A DNA stretch of 64,000 nt from Acidimicrobiia bacterium (GTDB taxonomy: Bacteria > Actinomycetota > Acidimicrobiia > Spongiisociales > UBA5794): the NCBI GenBank assembly GCA_041393965.1, contig JAWKJB010000002.1, positions 310,001 through 374,000 of the forward strand, written 5' to 3'. A model generated the notes under the pieces. That model was not told where the DNA came from and ran no database searches. It saw nothing but the letters and a program-made list of their open reading frames with translations. The stretch's first letter is position 1; every line of letters starts with the position of its first letter. A program made the position numbers and the translations under genes. Of the stretch, positions 25,090 to 34,799 are shown piece after piece.

Positions 25090-26324
25090 CCATGCTTGCC
25101 GTCGCCGCCTCCGACAGCGTTCTTCCGAACGCCACGACCTTCGTCGTGATCGGCTTCGCTGCATTCCTCCTTCCCCTTGCCGCTCGACGCATCCGGGTCC
25201 CGGCCGTTGTCCTCGAGATCCTGTTCGGACTGCTGATCGGCCCCCAGGTCCTCGGGTGGATTGCCGCGGAATCGACCTCGGAAGGTTTCATCCTTGTGCT
25301 CGCCGAGATCGGGTTGTTCCTCCTCATGTTCCTTGCCGGTTTCGAGATCGACTTCACCTCCCTCGAACGCGAAGGCAAGGGTCCCGTGATCACGGGACTT
25401 GTGATGTACGGGATCTTTGTTGGTCTCGCATGGTTCGGTTTCGGTTTCGTTGAGCTGCCGGATTCCAATGCGCGGCTGTTCTTGACGCTGCTCGTGTCCG
25501 CGGGATCTGCGGGAATCATCGTGCCTGCACTGCGTTCGACCAATCGAGGACGCACCCGTCAGGGCCAGCTGACCCTCGTCATCGGCATCCTCGCCGAGTT
25601 CCTTGCTGCCACCGGGATCATCGTCTTTTCCGTTTGGTACCGGTCGGGTTGGGGCATCGAGATGTTCGCCGTACCACTGTTCGCGATCATCCTGGGATTC
25701 GCCCTCTGGATCATGCGGACCCTCGCGTGGTGGTTCCCCGACCAGGCGGAGCGGCTGTTCGCCCGACACGACCCGGACGAGATCGGCATCAGGTTCAGCC
25801 TCGCTCTTCTGTTTGTCTTCGTCGGCCTTTCCCTCGCACTCGACATGGATCCGATCCTCGGCGCGTTCATGGCTGGGGCAATCTTCGCCTTCGTGTTCCG
25901 CAACTCGGGGGATCTCGAAGCGCGTATCTCAGGCTTCTCGTACGGGTTCCTGATCCCGATCTTCTTCATCTCTGTTGGCGTTGCTTTCCCTCTCGACGCC
26001 TTGCAGGATGCAACGGTTATTCGTACGGCCGGCGCGATCATCGTGGTGGCGATCGCCGCGAAGATGCTTCCCGCCCCATTGCTCACCTTGCGCGGGCTGT
26101 CGTTGCGCGACGCCCTCGGGTCCGGCGCTCTGCTTGCAGGCCAACTGAGCGTGATCATCGCCCTTGCCGAAGTGGGGGTTCAGATCGGAGTGATCGATTC
26201 CGGGCTGGCAGCTGGTGCCGTTCTGCTCGTCGGTGTCACCGCCATCCTGTCACCGATCTTCTTCCGGATCCTCTCACCGCCGCTCCCCTCGGACATGGAA
26301 GTGCCGCTTTCGCGAACGGGCTGA
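25086..26324 (+). CDS. CPA2-family cation/proton antiporter
   Basis: 412 residues with about 12 hydrophobic segments. The FEIDFTSLEREGKGP, LFLTLLVSAGSAGIIVPALR and MDPILGAFMAGAIF regions match the KefB/CPA2 Na+(K+)/H+ exchanger family. It belongs to the inner membrane and would exchange a monovalent cation for protons. The GTG start (25086) overlaps the stop of the RCK-USP gene, its probable regulatory subunit. It converges on the DUF368 gene 30 bp further on. Confidence 0.88.
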   Translation: MTMLAVAASDSVLPNATTFVVIGFAAFLLPLAARRIRVPAVVLEILFGLLIGPQVLGWIAAESTSEGFILVLAEIGLFLLMFLAGFEIDFTSLEREGKGPVITGLVMYGIFVGLAWFGFGFVELPDSNARLFLTLLVSAGSAGIIVPALRSTNRGRTRQGQLTLVIGILAEFLAATGIIVFSVWYRSGWGIEMFAVPLFAIILGFALWIMRTLAWWFPDQAERLFARHDPDEIGIRFSLALLFVFVGLSLALDMDPILGAFMAGAIFAFVFRNSGDLEARISGFSYGFLIPIFFISVGVAFPLDALQDATVIRTAGAIIVVAIAAKMLPAPLLTLRGLSLRDALGSGALLAGQLSVIIALAEVGVQIGVIDSGLAAGAVLLVGVTAILSPIFFRILSPPLPSDMEVPLSRTG

Positions 26325-26354
26325 TCTGCGCCCATCGCTCAGTCAACCGATCAG

Positions 26355-27263
26355 TCAACGAGGGGTTGCCGAAGCCTCGACTCGCATCGCGGTCCACCAA
26401 ATGAGCACCACGGCTATGAAGCCGACAAGGGCCATTGCGACCGCCAGCGCGATGTCCGAGTCGGGGGTACCGAGGACCGTCGATTGGACCCCGAGCGGCC
26501 ACGGCCACAGCACGCGCAGCGATCCGGCCATGAGACCGACCAGCGCCGCGAGGACGACATCATGGTGGTGTGTGAGGGCCCGGTCGAGCACCTGCGAGAA
26601 CACGCCGAGCCCGACAACCGCTCCGAGGATGAAGGTACCGAGTGCAACGATGTCGAAGTCGGTGACCGCATCGAGTACCGCGCCGTACATCCCGAGGAGA
26701 ACCAGGATGAACGATCCGGAGATACCGGGCAGGATCATGGCACAGATGGCGATCGCGCCGGACCCGAAGTATGCCCACAGCGCAGGATCCGTGAGCTGAT
26801 CAACGGTCTCTTCGGTCGTCCCGGTTCGCACTCCGAGAGCGACGAACACGACCGCACCGACCGCGATGGCGACCCACACCTCGCGCGCCGCGGGTTCACG
26901 GAGCATGGTCCAGGCAATGAGCATCGAACCGATCACGAGACCGGCAAACAGCGACGCCATCGCCACCGGTGCTTCGGCGAGGAGGGTGGTGAGCAGATGC
27001 GCGAGGGACACCACTGCTGCGAGGATGCCGACACCGAGCGGGACGAGGAATCCCCATTCGACTCGGGTGATCCAGTGACGGAACCCCTTCACATCACCCG
27101 CAAGGATTCTCCCGAGAGCGGTCGAGCCGGCCCTGATGGATGCGACGAGTCGTTCATAAATGCCGAGGACAAGAGCGATCGTGCCCCCTGACACGCCAGG
27201 AACGATGTCCGCCGCACCCATGGCGAAGCCGCGCAGCACCGATGCGATCGACTCGAAAACCAT
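26355..27263 (-). CDS. DUF368 membrane protein (PopT-like polyprenyl-phosphate carrier)
   Basis: 302 residues from ATG 27263. A polytopic membrane protein with the two DUF368 signatures: GAADIVPGVSGGTIAL near the N-terminus (about 16-31) and the repeat-like MILPGISGSFILVLLGMY in the middle. DUF368 proteins (PopT) have been shown to return undecaprenyl phosphate across the membrane for reuse in wall synthesis. The gene diverges from dtd with only 41 bp between the starts. Confidence 0.85.
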   Translation of the reverse strand: MVFESIASVLRGFAMGAADIVPGVSGGTIALVLGIYERLVASIRAGSTALGRILAGDVKGFRHWITRVEWGFLVPLGVGILAAVVSLAHLLTTLLAEAPVAMASLFAGLVIGSMLIAWTMLREPAAREVWVAIAVGAVVFVALGVRTGTTEETVDQLTDPALWAYFGSGAIAICAMILPGISGSFILVLLGMYGAVLDAVTDFDIVALGTFILGAVVGLGVFSQVLDRALTHHHDVVLAALVGLMAGSLRVLWPWPLGVQSTVLGTPDSDIALAVAMALVGFIAVVLIWWTAMRVEASATPR

Positions 27264-27304
27264 GGCGGCGAGTGTAGGTTCCCGATGTCCGAAGAGAGGT
27301 CGAC

Positions 27305-27760
27305 ATGAAAGCCGTCGTGCAACGGAGTCTCGCAGCGTCCGTGACGGTGGACGGGCACACAGCGGGGAGAATCTCGTCGGGTTTGGTCGTATTCGTCGGT
27401 GTCGAATCCGCCGACACGGTGGCAGACGCCGTGGCCTGTGCACACAAGATCGTCGACCTTCGCATCTTTGCCGATGAGGACGGGAAGATGAATCGGTCGA
27501 TTGCCGAGGTGCATGGCGCCGTTCTTGTTGTTTCCCAGTTCACGCTCGCGGCGCGTGTCCGGAAGGGCCGTCGGCCTTCCTTCGTTGGTGCCGCCCGACC
27601 TGAGGATGCTGAGCCGTTGATTGAACAGTTCTGCGCGACGGTGGCATCCCGCGGTCTCGTGGTCGAGCAAGGGGTATTCGGTGCGCACATGTTGATCGAG
27701 TTGGTCAACGACGGCCCGGTGACGCTTCTCGTCGAGACCAAGGACGGGTCCATCATCTGA
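27305..27760 (+). CDS. dtd: D-aminoacyl-tRNA deacylase
   Basis: 151 residues, preceded by GAGAGG. DTD removes D-amino acids (and glycine) mischarged onto tRNA. The two active-site signatures are present: VSQFTLAA (SQFT at 77-80) and NDGPVT (135-140) with the Gly-Pro cis motif at 137-138. Length is normal. A -10-like TAGGTT lies at 27275-27280. It converges on the adnB-like gene with an 18-bp gap. Confidence 0.95.
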   Translation: MKAVVQRSLAASVTVDGHTAGRISSGLVVFVGVESADTVADAVACAHKIVDLRIFADEDGKMNRSIAEVHGAVLVVSQFTLAARVRKGRRPSFVGAARPEDAEPLIEQFCATVASRGLVVEQGVFGAHMLIELVNDGPVTLLVETKDGSII

Positions 27761-27778
27761 TCCGGCGGTCGAAGGCCG

Positions 27779-30700
27779 TCATTCGGCTGCCCGCAGGAAC
27801 TCCGCACCGGTTTCGCAGTGCACGAGGAAGTCGCAGTGGCGGCACGCGTCGGACGGTGTGGGCGTCCATGGACCTTCGATACCCAGCTTGATGAGGTCTG
27901 CGAGTTCCGTTCGGGCTCCTCGAATCCACGCCTCATCGGCCACCTCGGTGATCTCGACCACTTCGGGTCCACCGAAGTATGCGAATACCACTTCGATTCG
28001 ACACGGTGTGGTGCCGGAGATGGCGCCGTCAGCCGCGGCGATTGCATACGCCTTGAGCTGGATCATACGCGCCGGGTCGTTGACGACCGATCCCGACTTG
28101 TAGTCGACGATTTCCCATGTTCCCGGTGTTGGTTCGTAGATTGCATCGACCTTGCCTCGCAAGGACCCGTTCCCGATCGACACCTCGAACGGCACCTCGA
28201 CGAACCGCGGCCGGCTCGCCGCGAACCGTGATGCCTCGAACACCGCCCATGGATCGGGTTCGACACCCGGCGTCCCACGGTCGGGCTCGTTGCTGGTGTC
28301 GTCGCGAATGGCGTCGTACGCGTCGGTTTCGGGACCGTCAAGCGGGACGATGCCGAGGTTGTGGAGTTCGACCATGCGATGAAACTCGGTTCCACGCTTT
28401 GCGGCTGTCGACGGCCGTCGCGGAAGCCGATCGTGATGAATCCATTTGAATCGCAGGGGACACTGGGCGAGGGTCACCGCCGCCGTGACCGATGTCGAAA
28501 AGAGGCGTTCGGCAGGTTCGAGTCGTGGGATCCGCAGGGCGCCGATGTCGAGGACGAGCTGCTCGACCCGTTGCCCGACGGCTCCGGCGAGTTCGGGATA
28601 GGTCGATGGCAGGAAACCGGGATCGGCAATCGCTTGGCGCATGGCAAACGCCGGACCGTGCGGAAACAGTGGATCGGGTTCGTCCGATCGGCTGTCGAAC
28701 CGTTCGACCGGTGGTTTGTCCCCAGGGTCGTCTACCCAGGCTTCCACGACGGCACCATCGATCTGTCGTGCGTGCATCAGCAATGGTGACGGCTCTTTCG
28801 GATTGGCGACGCTGTCCTGCCATGCGTGGCCCGTCATGACGAGTCGGCGTCTCGCGCGCGTCGTCGCGACATACGCGAGTCGGTATTCGGCGTTGAGCTC
28901 GCGGGCCTTCAGGAGGTTCTTCCGGGCCTTTCCCTTGGTGGCGGCGACAGCACGAAGGCTGTCGGCATCGAGGCGAGCCTCGTATGGGACCAGGTAGGCA
29001 TGGGTATCCGGATCGTCGTACCGTCGGACCGATGAGGGGAAGTCGCCGGCTTGGAGGCCAGGCACAAACACCACCGTCCACTCAAGGCCCTTCGCTCCGT
29101 GGACCGTTGTCAACTCCACCGCGTCAGCACTGGCGAGGTTCGGCGGTGTCAGCGATTCCTCTCTCCCCGAGGCGTCGAGAGCGTCGAGGTATCGAAGGAA
29201 CCTCGAGACGGTCGGCCTTCCCTCAATCGGTCGCCAGTTCGTTGCGACGCTGATGAACCGTGCGATGTTGAGCCTCGCCGATGTTGCTTCGCCTGCGGGT
29301 AACGCCGCCGCCTCATCCCAGAATCCGATGGTGTTGACGATCTCGTTGATGGTTCGTGCAACGGGATTGGCTTGCGCAAACCGCACGAGGTGCTCGTGTT
29401 TGGCAACGAACCGGTCCAGGAGCTCCGACTTGGCAGCCGGAAGCCCATCGATGGCCGTGTGGTGACGGACAGCGCCCATGATCGAACTCATCGATGCTTC
29501 GCGTGCGCAGCGTCGGAAAGCGTCGAGGTCCGCGAGCCCGAACCGGTACTGGCCACCCATCAAGATGCGCAGCAGAGGTACTTCGTCGTCCGGATCCGCC
29601 ACAACGCGGAGCCAAGCCACGACATCGGCAACCTCAGGAATGTGGAGCAGCGTCCCCGGATCGCTTACCGACACCGGTATGTCGTGTTCACCCATCGCTG
29701 CGATGAGGAGGGGAATCCAGGCTCGCTTGCGGACCAGAATGGCCATCTCACGATAGGGGATCCCATCGTCGTGTCGGCCGATGATGTCCTTTGCGATCCA
29801 TCGCGCCTCGTCTCGTTCGGAGCGGAACCATCCAACACCCAGGTAGCCGTCTTCGGCACCGTCGTGTGGGGTCAGTGGTCGTGCACCGTCGAGGACCGGG
29901 AGACGGTCGCGCAAGGCGTTCGCGAGTGTCAAGATGATGCGATCGGATCGATGATTCAGACTCAGTGGGAGGGTCTCCGTCGCGGTCCCGGATCGTGGAA
30001 AGTGTTCGGGGAAACGCTCGAAGTTGTCGAGGGAAGCACCTCGCCACTCGTAGATCGTCTGATCGGTGTCGCCAACCGCGGTGACGCTCGCCCTCGGGCC
30101 GAAGATCCTGGTCAGCAGGATCCGCTGCGCGGGATCGGTGTCCTGGTACTCGTCGAGTAGGACGATGTCGTACCGGTCCGCCAGTTCGGCCGCGACCTCG
30201 GGATGGTCCTCGACGAGGGTCACCGCCATCGTGATGAGATCGGAGAACTCCACGAGGCCGAGGCGGGTCTTCTCGGCACGGTATGCCGCAGCGGCGGTGA
30301 GGTACGCATCGCGCAGGAGCCAGAGCGCATCGTCAGGTGTCGGATGTGACGGGCTGAGTGCTCGGACATCGTCTGGCGTCAGCAGATGCTGGTCGAGACT
30401 GGCGTTGAACCGGGTGAGTTCGTCGGCTCGGTGCGCCATCGCGGTGAGATCGAGTTCGGTGTCGTACGACCGAAGAACCATCTGAGCCAGTTCGGTTCGG
30501 CTCCCTTCGTCGAGGAGCACCGAGGTCGGTTCGTACCCGACAAGCGCACCGAACTCTTCGAGAATCGAGACACAGAAGCTGTGGTAGGTGGCGACCTCGA
30601 CCTCTTCCTCGCTCCCGTGCTGGCCGAGGCGATCCCGCAGACGGGTACGAAGCTCGTCGGACGCTTTGACGGTGAAGGTGATGCCAAGGGCACGCGACGG

Positions 30701-30841
30701 TGGCGTACCGTCTTCGACCAGTCGGGCGAGCCGCTCGACGATGGTCGTCGTCTTGCCCGTACCTGCCCCTGCGGCGACCCGCAGGTGTGTTGGAAGGTAC
30801 TCGATAATGGCGCGCTGCTCGATGCTCGGCTCGATCGTCAT
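27779..30841 (-). CDS. adnB: AdnB-like UvrD helicase with C-terminal RecB-type nuclease
   Basis: 1020 residues from ATG 30841. The N-terminal superfamily-1 motor has a Walker A GAGTGKTT (25-32), Walker B LLDEYQDTD, motif III GDTDQTIYEWRG, motif V TTVHGAKGLEW and motif VI RLAYVATTRA, all intact. The C-terminal nuclease has GKVDAIYE and IVDYKSG (PD-(D/E)XK), with cysteines in LAQCPLR and CRHCDFLVHC that could hold a 4Fe-4S cluster. Helicase plus nuclease in each of two adjacent genes is the AdnAB architecture that resects DNA ends in mycobacteria. The start overlaps the upstream gene by ATGA. By motif completeness this is the AdnB-like, motor-competent subunit. Confidence 0.82.
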   Translation of the reverse strand: MTIEPSIEQRAIIEYLPTHLRVAAGAGTGKTTTIVERLARLVEDGTPPSRALGITFTVKASDELRTRLRDRLGQHGSEEEVEVATYHSFCVSILEEFGALVGYEPTSVLLDEGSRTELAQMVLRSYDTELDLTAMAHRADELTRFNASLDQHLLTPDDVRALSPSHPTPDDALWLLRDAYLTAAAAYRAEKTRLGLVEFSDLITMAVTLVEDHPEVAAELADRYDIVLLDEYQDTDPAQRILLTRIFGPRASVTAVGDTDQTIYEWRGASLDNFERFPEHFPRSGTATETLPLSLNHRSDRIILTLANALRDRLPVLDGARPLTPHDGAEDGYLGVGWFRSERDEARWIAKDIIGRHDDGIPYREMAILVRKRAWIPLLIAAMGEHDIPVSVSDPGTLLHIPEVADVVAWLRVVADPDDEVPLLRILMGGQYRFGLADLDAFRRCAREASMSSIMGAVRHHTAIDGLPAAKSELLDRFVAKHEHLVRFAQANPVARTINEIVNTIGFWDEAAALPAGEATSARLNIARFISVATNWRPIEGRPTVSRFLRYLDALDASGREESLTPPNLASADAVELTTVHGAKGLEWTVVFVPGLQAGDFPSSVRRYDDPDTHAYLVPYEARLDADSLRAVAATKGKARKNLLKARELNAEYRLAYVATTRARRRLVMTGHAWQDSVANPKEPSPLLMHARQIDGAVVEAWVDDPGDKPPVERFDSRSDEPDPLFPHGPAFAMRQAIADPGFLPSTYPELAGAVGQRVEQLVLDIGALRIPRLEPAERLFSTSVTAAVTLAQCPLRFKWIHHDRLPRRPSTAAKRGTEFHRMVELHNLGIVPLDGPETDAYDAIRDDTSNEPDRGTPGVEPDPWAVFEASRFAASRPRFVEVPFEVSIGNGSLRGKVDAIYEPTPGTWEIVDYKSGSVVNDPARMIQLKAYAIAAADGAISGTTPCRIEVVFAYFGGPEVVEITEVADEAWIRGARTELADLIKLGIEGPWTPTPSDACRHCDFLVHCETGAEFLRAAE

Positions 30842-33771
30842 GAGCGGAACGCCTCTCTGCCCCTTGGAACGGCGGGACATACCACCGCGTAGTCGCACCG
30901 GTCGCACTGCTTGTCCGGTACCGGGCCGAAGGCTTCTGCGCGGATCTCGCCGGCGATCGACGCGAGACGGTCCGTGACTTCCTCGAGGTTGGACATGTCG
31001 AACTCGCGAGTCACGATGCTGTGCTTGTTGGGCGGCATACCCGGGTACCAGAACTGTGCGCTCGTCACCGGTGCGCCGCCGGTCATGACCGGATCCATCT
31101 TCAGTGCCAGGGCGTAGAGACCGAGTTGGAGGGCTTCCGCAGCTTCGGTCACCGTCAACGCGGATGTTCCCGTCTTGTAGTCGACGACATTGATCGTGCC
31201 GCCGGCCTCTTCGATGCGGTCGACCCTGCCATGCCATTTTGTGTCGCCGAGGTCGATCTCGAATTCGTGTTCGAGGGCGATGGCTCGGGCAGTCGTTGGC
31301 CAGAACTCGTACAGTCGTCTCAGGATCGTCTGCGCCCTGCGAAGCCATGCGAGCCCGACGGGATCCCGGCCGAATGGCGCGTCGGCCCATGCCTCATCGA
31401 GAATTCGCATGGCGCGTTCGAGGGTCGATCGTTGGGAGCCGGTTCCGCTCACCTCGCGCTCGGCGATCTCGAGGACTTCATGGATGATCCGACCCAGTTC
31501 GAGATACAGCGACGACGGATCGCGCCGCGTTCCGAACCTTCTGATCGCGTACTGCCACGGGCAGCGCTCATAATCCGATGCCTGGGAGGCTGACATCGGA
31601 TGGTCCAACGGGACGAACCCAGTATCAGGCCCATGCTCGACGGTTCCATACCGGTGTCGCTGGTCGGTCATACCGTGGGCGGGTGCGTCCGCGAGGACCG
31701 CGATCGCGGCGATCCGATCGACATCGTCAGCTCGCGGATCGCGGACCGTGCGTCGCAGCTCGGCTTCGAAGCCGCGCCGGGTGAGGGGATGCGACGCGGC
31801 TGACGGTGTTGTCGGTCGTGCAACCTGACCGAGGAAGCGGCTTGGTTCGGTCTGTTCCGAGGGACTCTCGAACGCCGTCGCTGTCCACACGACCCTTTCG
31901 GATGCTCGGGTCATCGCGGTGTACGCGAGCCGTCGCTCCTCGTCGAGCCTGAACGCCACATACGATGCAGAATCCTCGGACTGATGCGGGTCGAGCAGGC
32001 GTGTCTTGAGCAGGGAGTCGCGTCGTCGCAGATCAGGGATGGAGCCCTCGATAGCGTTGGCGATGTACACGACATCGAACTCGGTTGACTTCGCCCGGTG
32101 CAGCGTTGCGATGGTGACTCCGTCATTGGTTTCCGAACGGAAGCTGAAAAGCGAATCGGCTTCGATGTCGGAGGCATGTGCGAGCTGCTGATGGTCGCGC
32201 AGGGTGCTCTCCGGCACTCGTTCGCTCGACCTCGTGATCGACTGGCTGAACGCCGACCAGGCTCGTCGGTCCGACAGACGCTGATCATCGTTGGCGATGA
32301 CCGTCAGCTGGGGGAGTGCGGTCCACAGATGCCAGAGCCCTGACGGTGCGGGAAGGCGGTCGGCCCAGGCCGTGTCATCGAGAAGGCCTCCGAGGGAGGC
32401 CGCGGCAGGGAGCTTGGTGGAGATCGCTTCGCTCCATGGAGTTCCGGCGTCGACGATCCTGACGATGTCGCTCACCGCGCCATGCGGTGCCGCAATGAAC
32501 GGGCCCATGAGGATGCCACGCATGAGATCGGCGATGTCATCGTCGGGTCCGGTGGTTGCGGCCGCGACCAGGTCGTGGACGAACCGGACCACGGGTTGAT
32601 CCTCGAGCTGCTCGAGGCTGAGATTGTGTGGCAGATCGCGGCGTTCGAGCGACGCACCGACCCGCTGCTGGAAATCGACGCCTGACCTTGTGAATACGGC
32701 GATTCGGCTCAGTTCGACGCCGTCCATCAGATGGATGCGTTCGATGTCGGTCGCGATCCATTCACTCTCGGCATCGGGCGATTCGAAGACATGGGTGGCG
32801 ACGCTCCCGCCTCGGCGCACGCTCTCGACCTTGCCAGCCGCACCCGGGAGTGCTCGGCCCGTGACATTGACTGCCGCGGCGAGGATCTGCTCCGGGACCC
32901 GAAACGATGTTGTGAGAACCAGCCGCTCACCGACGACCCCTAGGAACTCCTCTGCCGTTGATGGGAACTCGAGCACATTGTGCAGGTCGGTCCCGCGAAA
33001 TGAGTAGATCGACTGGTAAGGATCGGCGGCAACGGTGAGGGACGCATCGGTGCCGACCAACCCGAAGAGCAGGTCTGCTTGGGCTCGCGAGGTGTCCTGG
33101 TACTCGTCGGCGAGGACATGAGCGTACGCTGCTGCGATCGTGGGATCGTTGCCAACGACCGCGACGGCTTCCTTGAGGAGGCGGCCGTAGTCGATCCTTC
33201 CGGTCGCCGTCAGCTCGGTGGTGTACCGCTCAAGGAATTGGGCTAGGCCCTTCCATTCGGCGATGTCTGCCCGGTCGATGTCCTCGGTGGTCCTTGTCTG
33301 CTCGTGGAACCGGAGGACGAAATCGGTGACCTCCCTTGCCATGGCGGGTGTATGCAGGATCGGGCGGTAGGTCGACCGCCAATCCGCGGGACGCTCGTGT
33401 TGGAGCATCGCAAGGATGAACCGCTCATGCTCGGGCCCGGTGAGCACCTTCGGCGGTTCGGCCCACCCAAGCGTCTCATGGTGCGATTCGACGATGCGGT
33501 TCGCGAGTGAGTGATAGGTCGACACCTGGACCCGGTAGGAAGCCGACCCGATCATCGCGAACAGTCGTGACCGGATGTCGTTGACCGACTGCCGCGAGAA
33601 GGTGAGCACGGCGATCGCCGTGGGGTCCGAACCTGACCGAACGGCATGGCAGATTCGCCGACACAGGAACTCGGTCTTCCCGGTTCCCGGCCCACCGACC
33701 ACGATCTGGGGCACATCGACGGTGGCGACATGGCGATCCCATTCGTTCGGACCGATTCGTTCCTCGTGCAT
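30838..33771 (-). CDS. adnA: AdnA-like UvrD helicase with C-terminal RecB-type nuclease
   Basis: 977 residues from ATG 33771; the upstream in-frame extension is low-complexity and overlaps the preceding gene. Walker A is GGPGTGKTE (26-34), Walker B LADEYQDTS, motif III ADPYQSIYSFRG and motif VI RLAYTAMTRA. The C-terminal nuclease shows GRVDRIEE and NVVDYKTG, with cysteines in YERCPWQ and CDRCDYAVVC. It is the first of two such proteins, as adnA precedes adnB in mycobacteria, and the two stop/start codons overlap by 4 bp. A RecB-like nuclease gene lies 17 bp upstream in the same operon. Confidence 0.8.
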   Translation of the reverse strand: MHEERIGPNEWDRHVATVDVPQIVVGGPGTGKTEFLCRRICHAVRSGSDPTAIAVLTFSRQSVNDIRSRLFAMIGSASYRVQVSTYHSLANRIVESHHETLGWAEPPKVLTGPEHERFILAMLQHERPADWRSTYRPILHTPAMAREVTDFVLRFHEQTRTTEDIDRADIAEWKGLAQFLERYTTELTATGRIDYGRLLKEAVAVVGNDPTIAAAYAHVLADEYQDTSRAQADLLFGLVGTDASLTVAADPYQSIYSFRGTDLHNVLEFPSTAEEFLGVVGERLVLTTSFRVPEQILAAAVNVTGRALPGAAGKVESVRRGGSVATHVFESPDAESEWIATDIERIHLMDGVELSRIAVFTRSGVDFQQRVGASLERRDLPHNLSLEQLEDQPVVRFVHDLVAAATTGPDDDIADLMRGILMGPFIAAPHGAVSDIVRIVDAGTPWSEAISTKLPAAASLGGLLDDTAWADRLPAPSGLWHLWTALPQLTVIANDDQRLSDRRAWSAFSQSITRSSERVPESTLRDHQQLAHASDIEADSLFSFRSETNDGVTIATLHRAKSTEFDVVYIANAIEGSIPDLRRRDSLLKTRLLDPHQSEDSASYVAFRLDEERRLAYTAMTRASERVVWTATAFESPSEQTEPSRFLGQVARPTTPSAASHPLTRRGFEAELRRTVRDPRADDVDRIAAIAVLADAPAHGMTDQRHRYGTVEHGPDTGFVPLDHPMSASQASDYERCPWQYAIRRFGTRRDPSSLYLELGRIIHEVLEIAEREVSGTGSQRSTLERAMRILDEAWADAPFGRDPVGLAWLRRAQTILRRLYEFWPTTARAIALEHEFEIDLGDTKWHGRVDRIEEAGGTINVVDYKTGTSALTVTEAAEALQLGLYALALKMDPVMTGGAPVTSAQFWYPGMPPNKHSIVTREFDMSNLEEVTDRLASIAGEIRAEAFGPVPDKQCDRCDYAVVCPAVPRGREAFRS

Positions 33772-33788
33772 CGTGTGGCAGCCGTATG

Positions 33789-34667
33789 TCAGTCGGAGTC
33801 CTTTTCGGCGATCGCGGCGTCGATCGCGGCGCGGTTCGCAGCAATCGTGTCGGCATGGTTGAAAGCAGGACAGATGGTGTCCTTGAAGTCGCACCAATCG
33901 CAGAGCGCCGACTGGTTCGTTGGCCAGGTATCGGTTTCGATGGCGCGTTCAATGGCTGACCACAGCGCCGCGAGTTGCTGATGCATGGCGTCGAGCTGCG
34001 CGTCGTTGATGTCGAGGCTGTACTCGGTTGGTCCCTTGAGGTACAGAAGACGCACGCGGTCGGGTGTGATCCCCTTGGTGATGCGGATCAGCAGTGCATA
34101 GATCTTCAGAGCAAAGAATGCCTTGGCGGCATATCGTTCCGGAGGGGCCTTGCCGGTCTTGTAGTCCGTTATCACGAGCATCTGCCGCTGGGTACCGTCG
34201 GGGGCCCGCTCGACGATGGTTTCCATGCGGTCGAGGATGCCCCGGATGAGCATCCCATCGATCGGGACGGTGAGGTCCATCTCGCGTTCGATCGGCTCGA
34301 ACGCCGTCGGGTCCTCCGCCGAGAAATAGGCGGCCAACAGGTCGAGTCCCTCCATGCCCCATGCCCGCTCCTCTTCAACGGCTTCGAAGAGGTTCGGATA
34401 CTCGATCGACTTGAGCTCGGCCCATGCCTCCCGGAACAGGTCGTAGAGCACGGCGGGGGTTCGTTGAGGTGCTGACCGCTCGAAGAAGCGCTCGAGTGCG
34501 AGATGAACGGTTGTTCCGAGCGCCTGGTGGACGGTCGGCTCGGTCGGGATTCGGTCGATGGACTTGAACTTGTACAGCTGGGGACACTGTTTGAAGTCAC
34601 TCGCCCGCGATGGAGACAGCGAAACAAGGGCGTCTGTCGGGCGCTTGCGGTCCTGTTGGGTGGTCAT
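33789..34667 (-). CDS. RecB-like PD-(D/E)XK exonuclease with probable Fe-S cluster
   Basis: 292 residues starting at ATG 34667. It is a stand-alone nuclease: SPSRASDFKQCP with C28 near the N-terminus, GILDRM (D146), ITDYKTG (D168, K170), then C256, C259 and C266. The one-plus-three cysteine arrangement is that of AddB/Cas4-type iron-sulphur nucleases. It resembles RecB-family exonucleases found singly in actinobacteria. It is the first gene of the adnA-adnB operon, which suggests a DNA-end-processing role alongside them. TATGGT (34674-34679, minus strand) lies 6 nt before the start and there is no Shine-Dalgarno sequence, so it is probably translated from a leaderless mRNA. Confidence 0.82.
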   Translation of the reverse strand: MTTQQDRKRPTDALVSLSPSRASDFKQCPQLYKFKSIDRIPTEPTVHQALGTTVHLALERFFERSAPQRTPAVLYDLFREAWAELKSIEYPNLFEAVEEERAWGMEGLDLLAAYFSAEDPTAFEPIEREMDLTVPIDGMLIRGILDRMETIVERAPDGTQRQMLVITDYKTGKAPPERYAAKAFFALKIYALLIRITKGITPDRVRLLYLKGPTEYSLDINDAQLDAMHQQLAALWSAIERAIETDTWPTNQSALCDWCDFKDTICPAFNHADTIAANRAAIDAAIAEKDSD

Positions 34668-34673
34668 GTCGTG

Positions 34674-34679
34674 ACCATA
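34674..34679 (-). promoter_or_regulatory. -10 box TATGGT, leaderless type, for the recB-like/adnAB operon
   Basis: TATGGT on the minus strand ends 6 nt before ATG 34667, placing the transcript start at or next to the start codon. It fits the TAnnnT actinobacterial -10 consensus. Confidence 0.5.
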
Positions 34680-34720
34680 CTGCGGGGGTGTGACACATTT
34701 GGAACCACTCGGGACCCTCC

Positions 34721-34794
34721 GCGAAAAACCTGCGTACACCGCGAAAACCAATCACGCAACAGGGTTGCACGGCACCCTCCACAACCCCTACCTT
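34721..34794 (+). promoter_or_regulatory. Promoter-like element P1 upstream of structured RNA block 1
   Basis: Two GCGAAAA boxes start at 34721 and 34741 (20 bp apart). The second is followed 24 bp from its start by a -35-like TTGCAC (34765-34770), an 18-bp spacer and a -10-like TACCTT (34789-34794). The same layout recurs at 35228-35300. Confidence 0.55.
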
Positions 34795-34799
34795 CCTCC

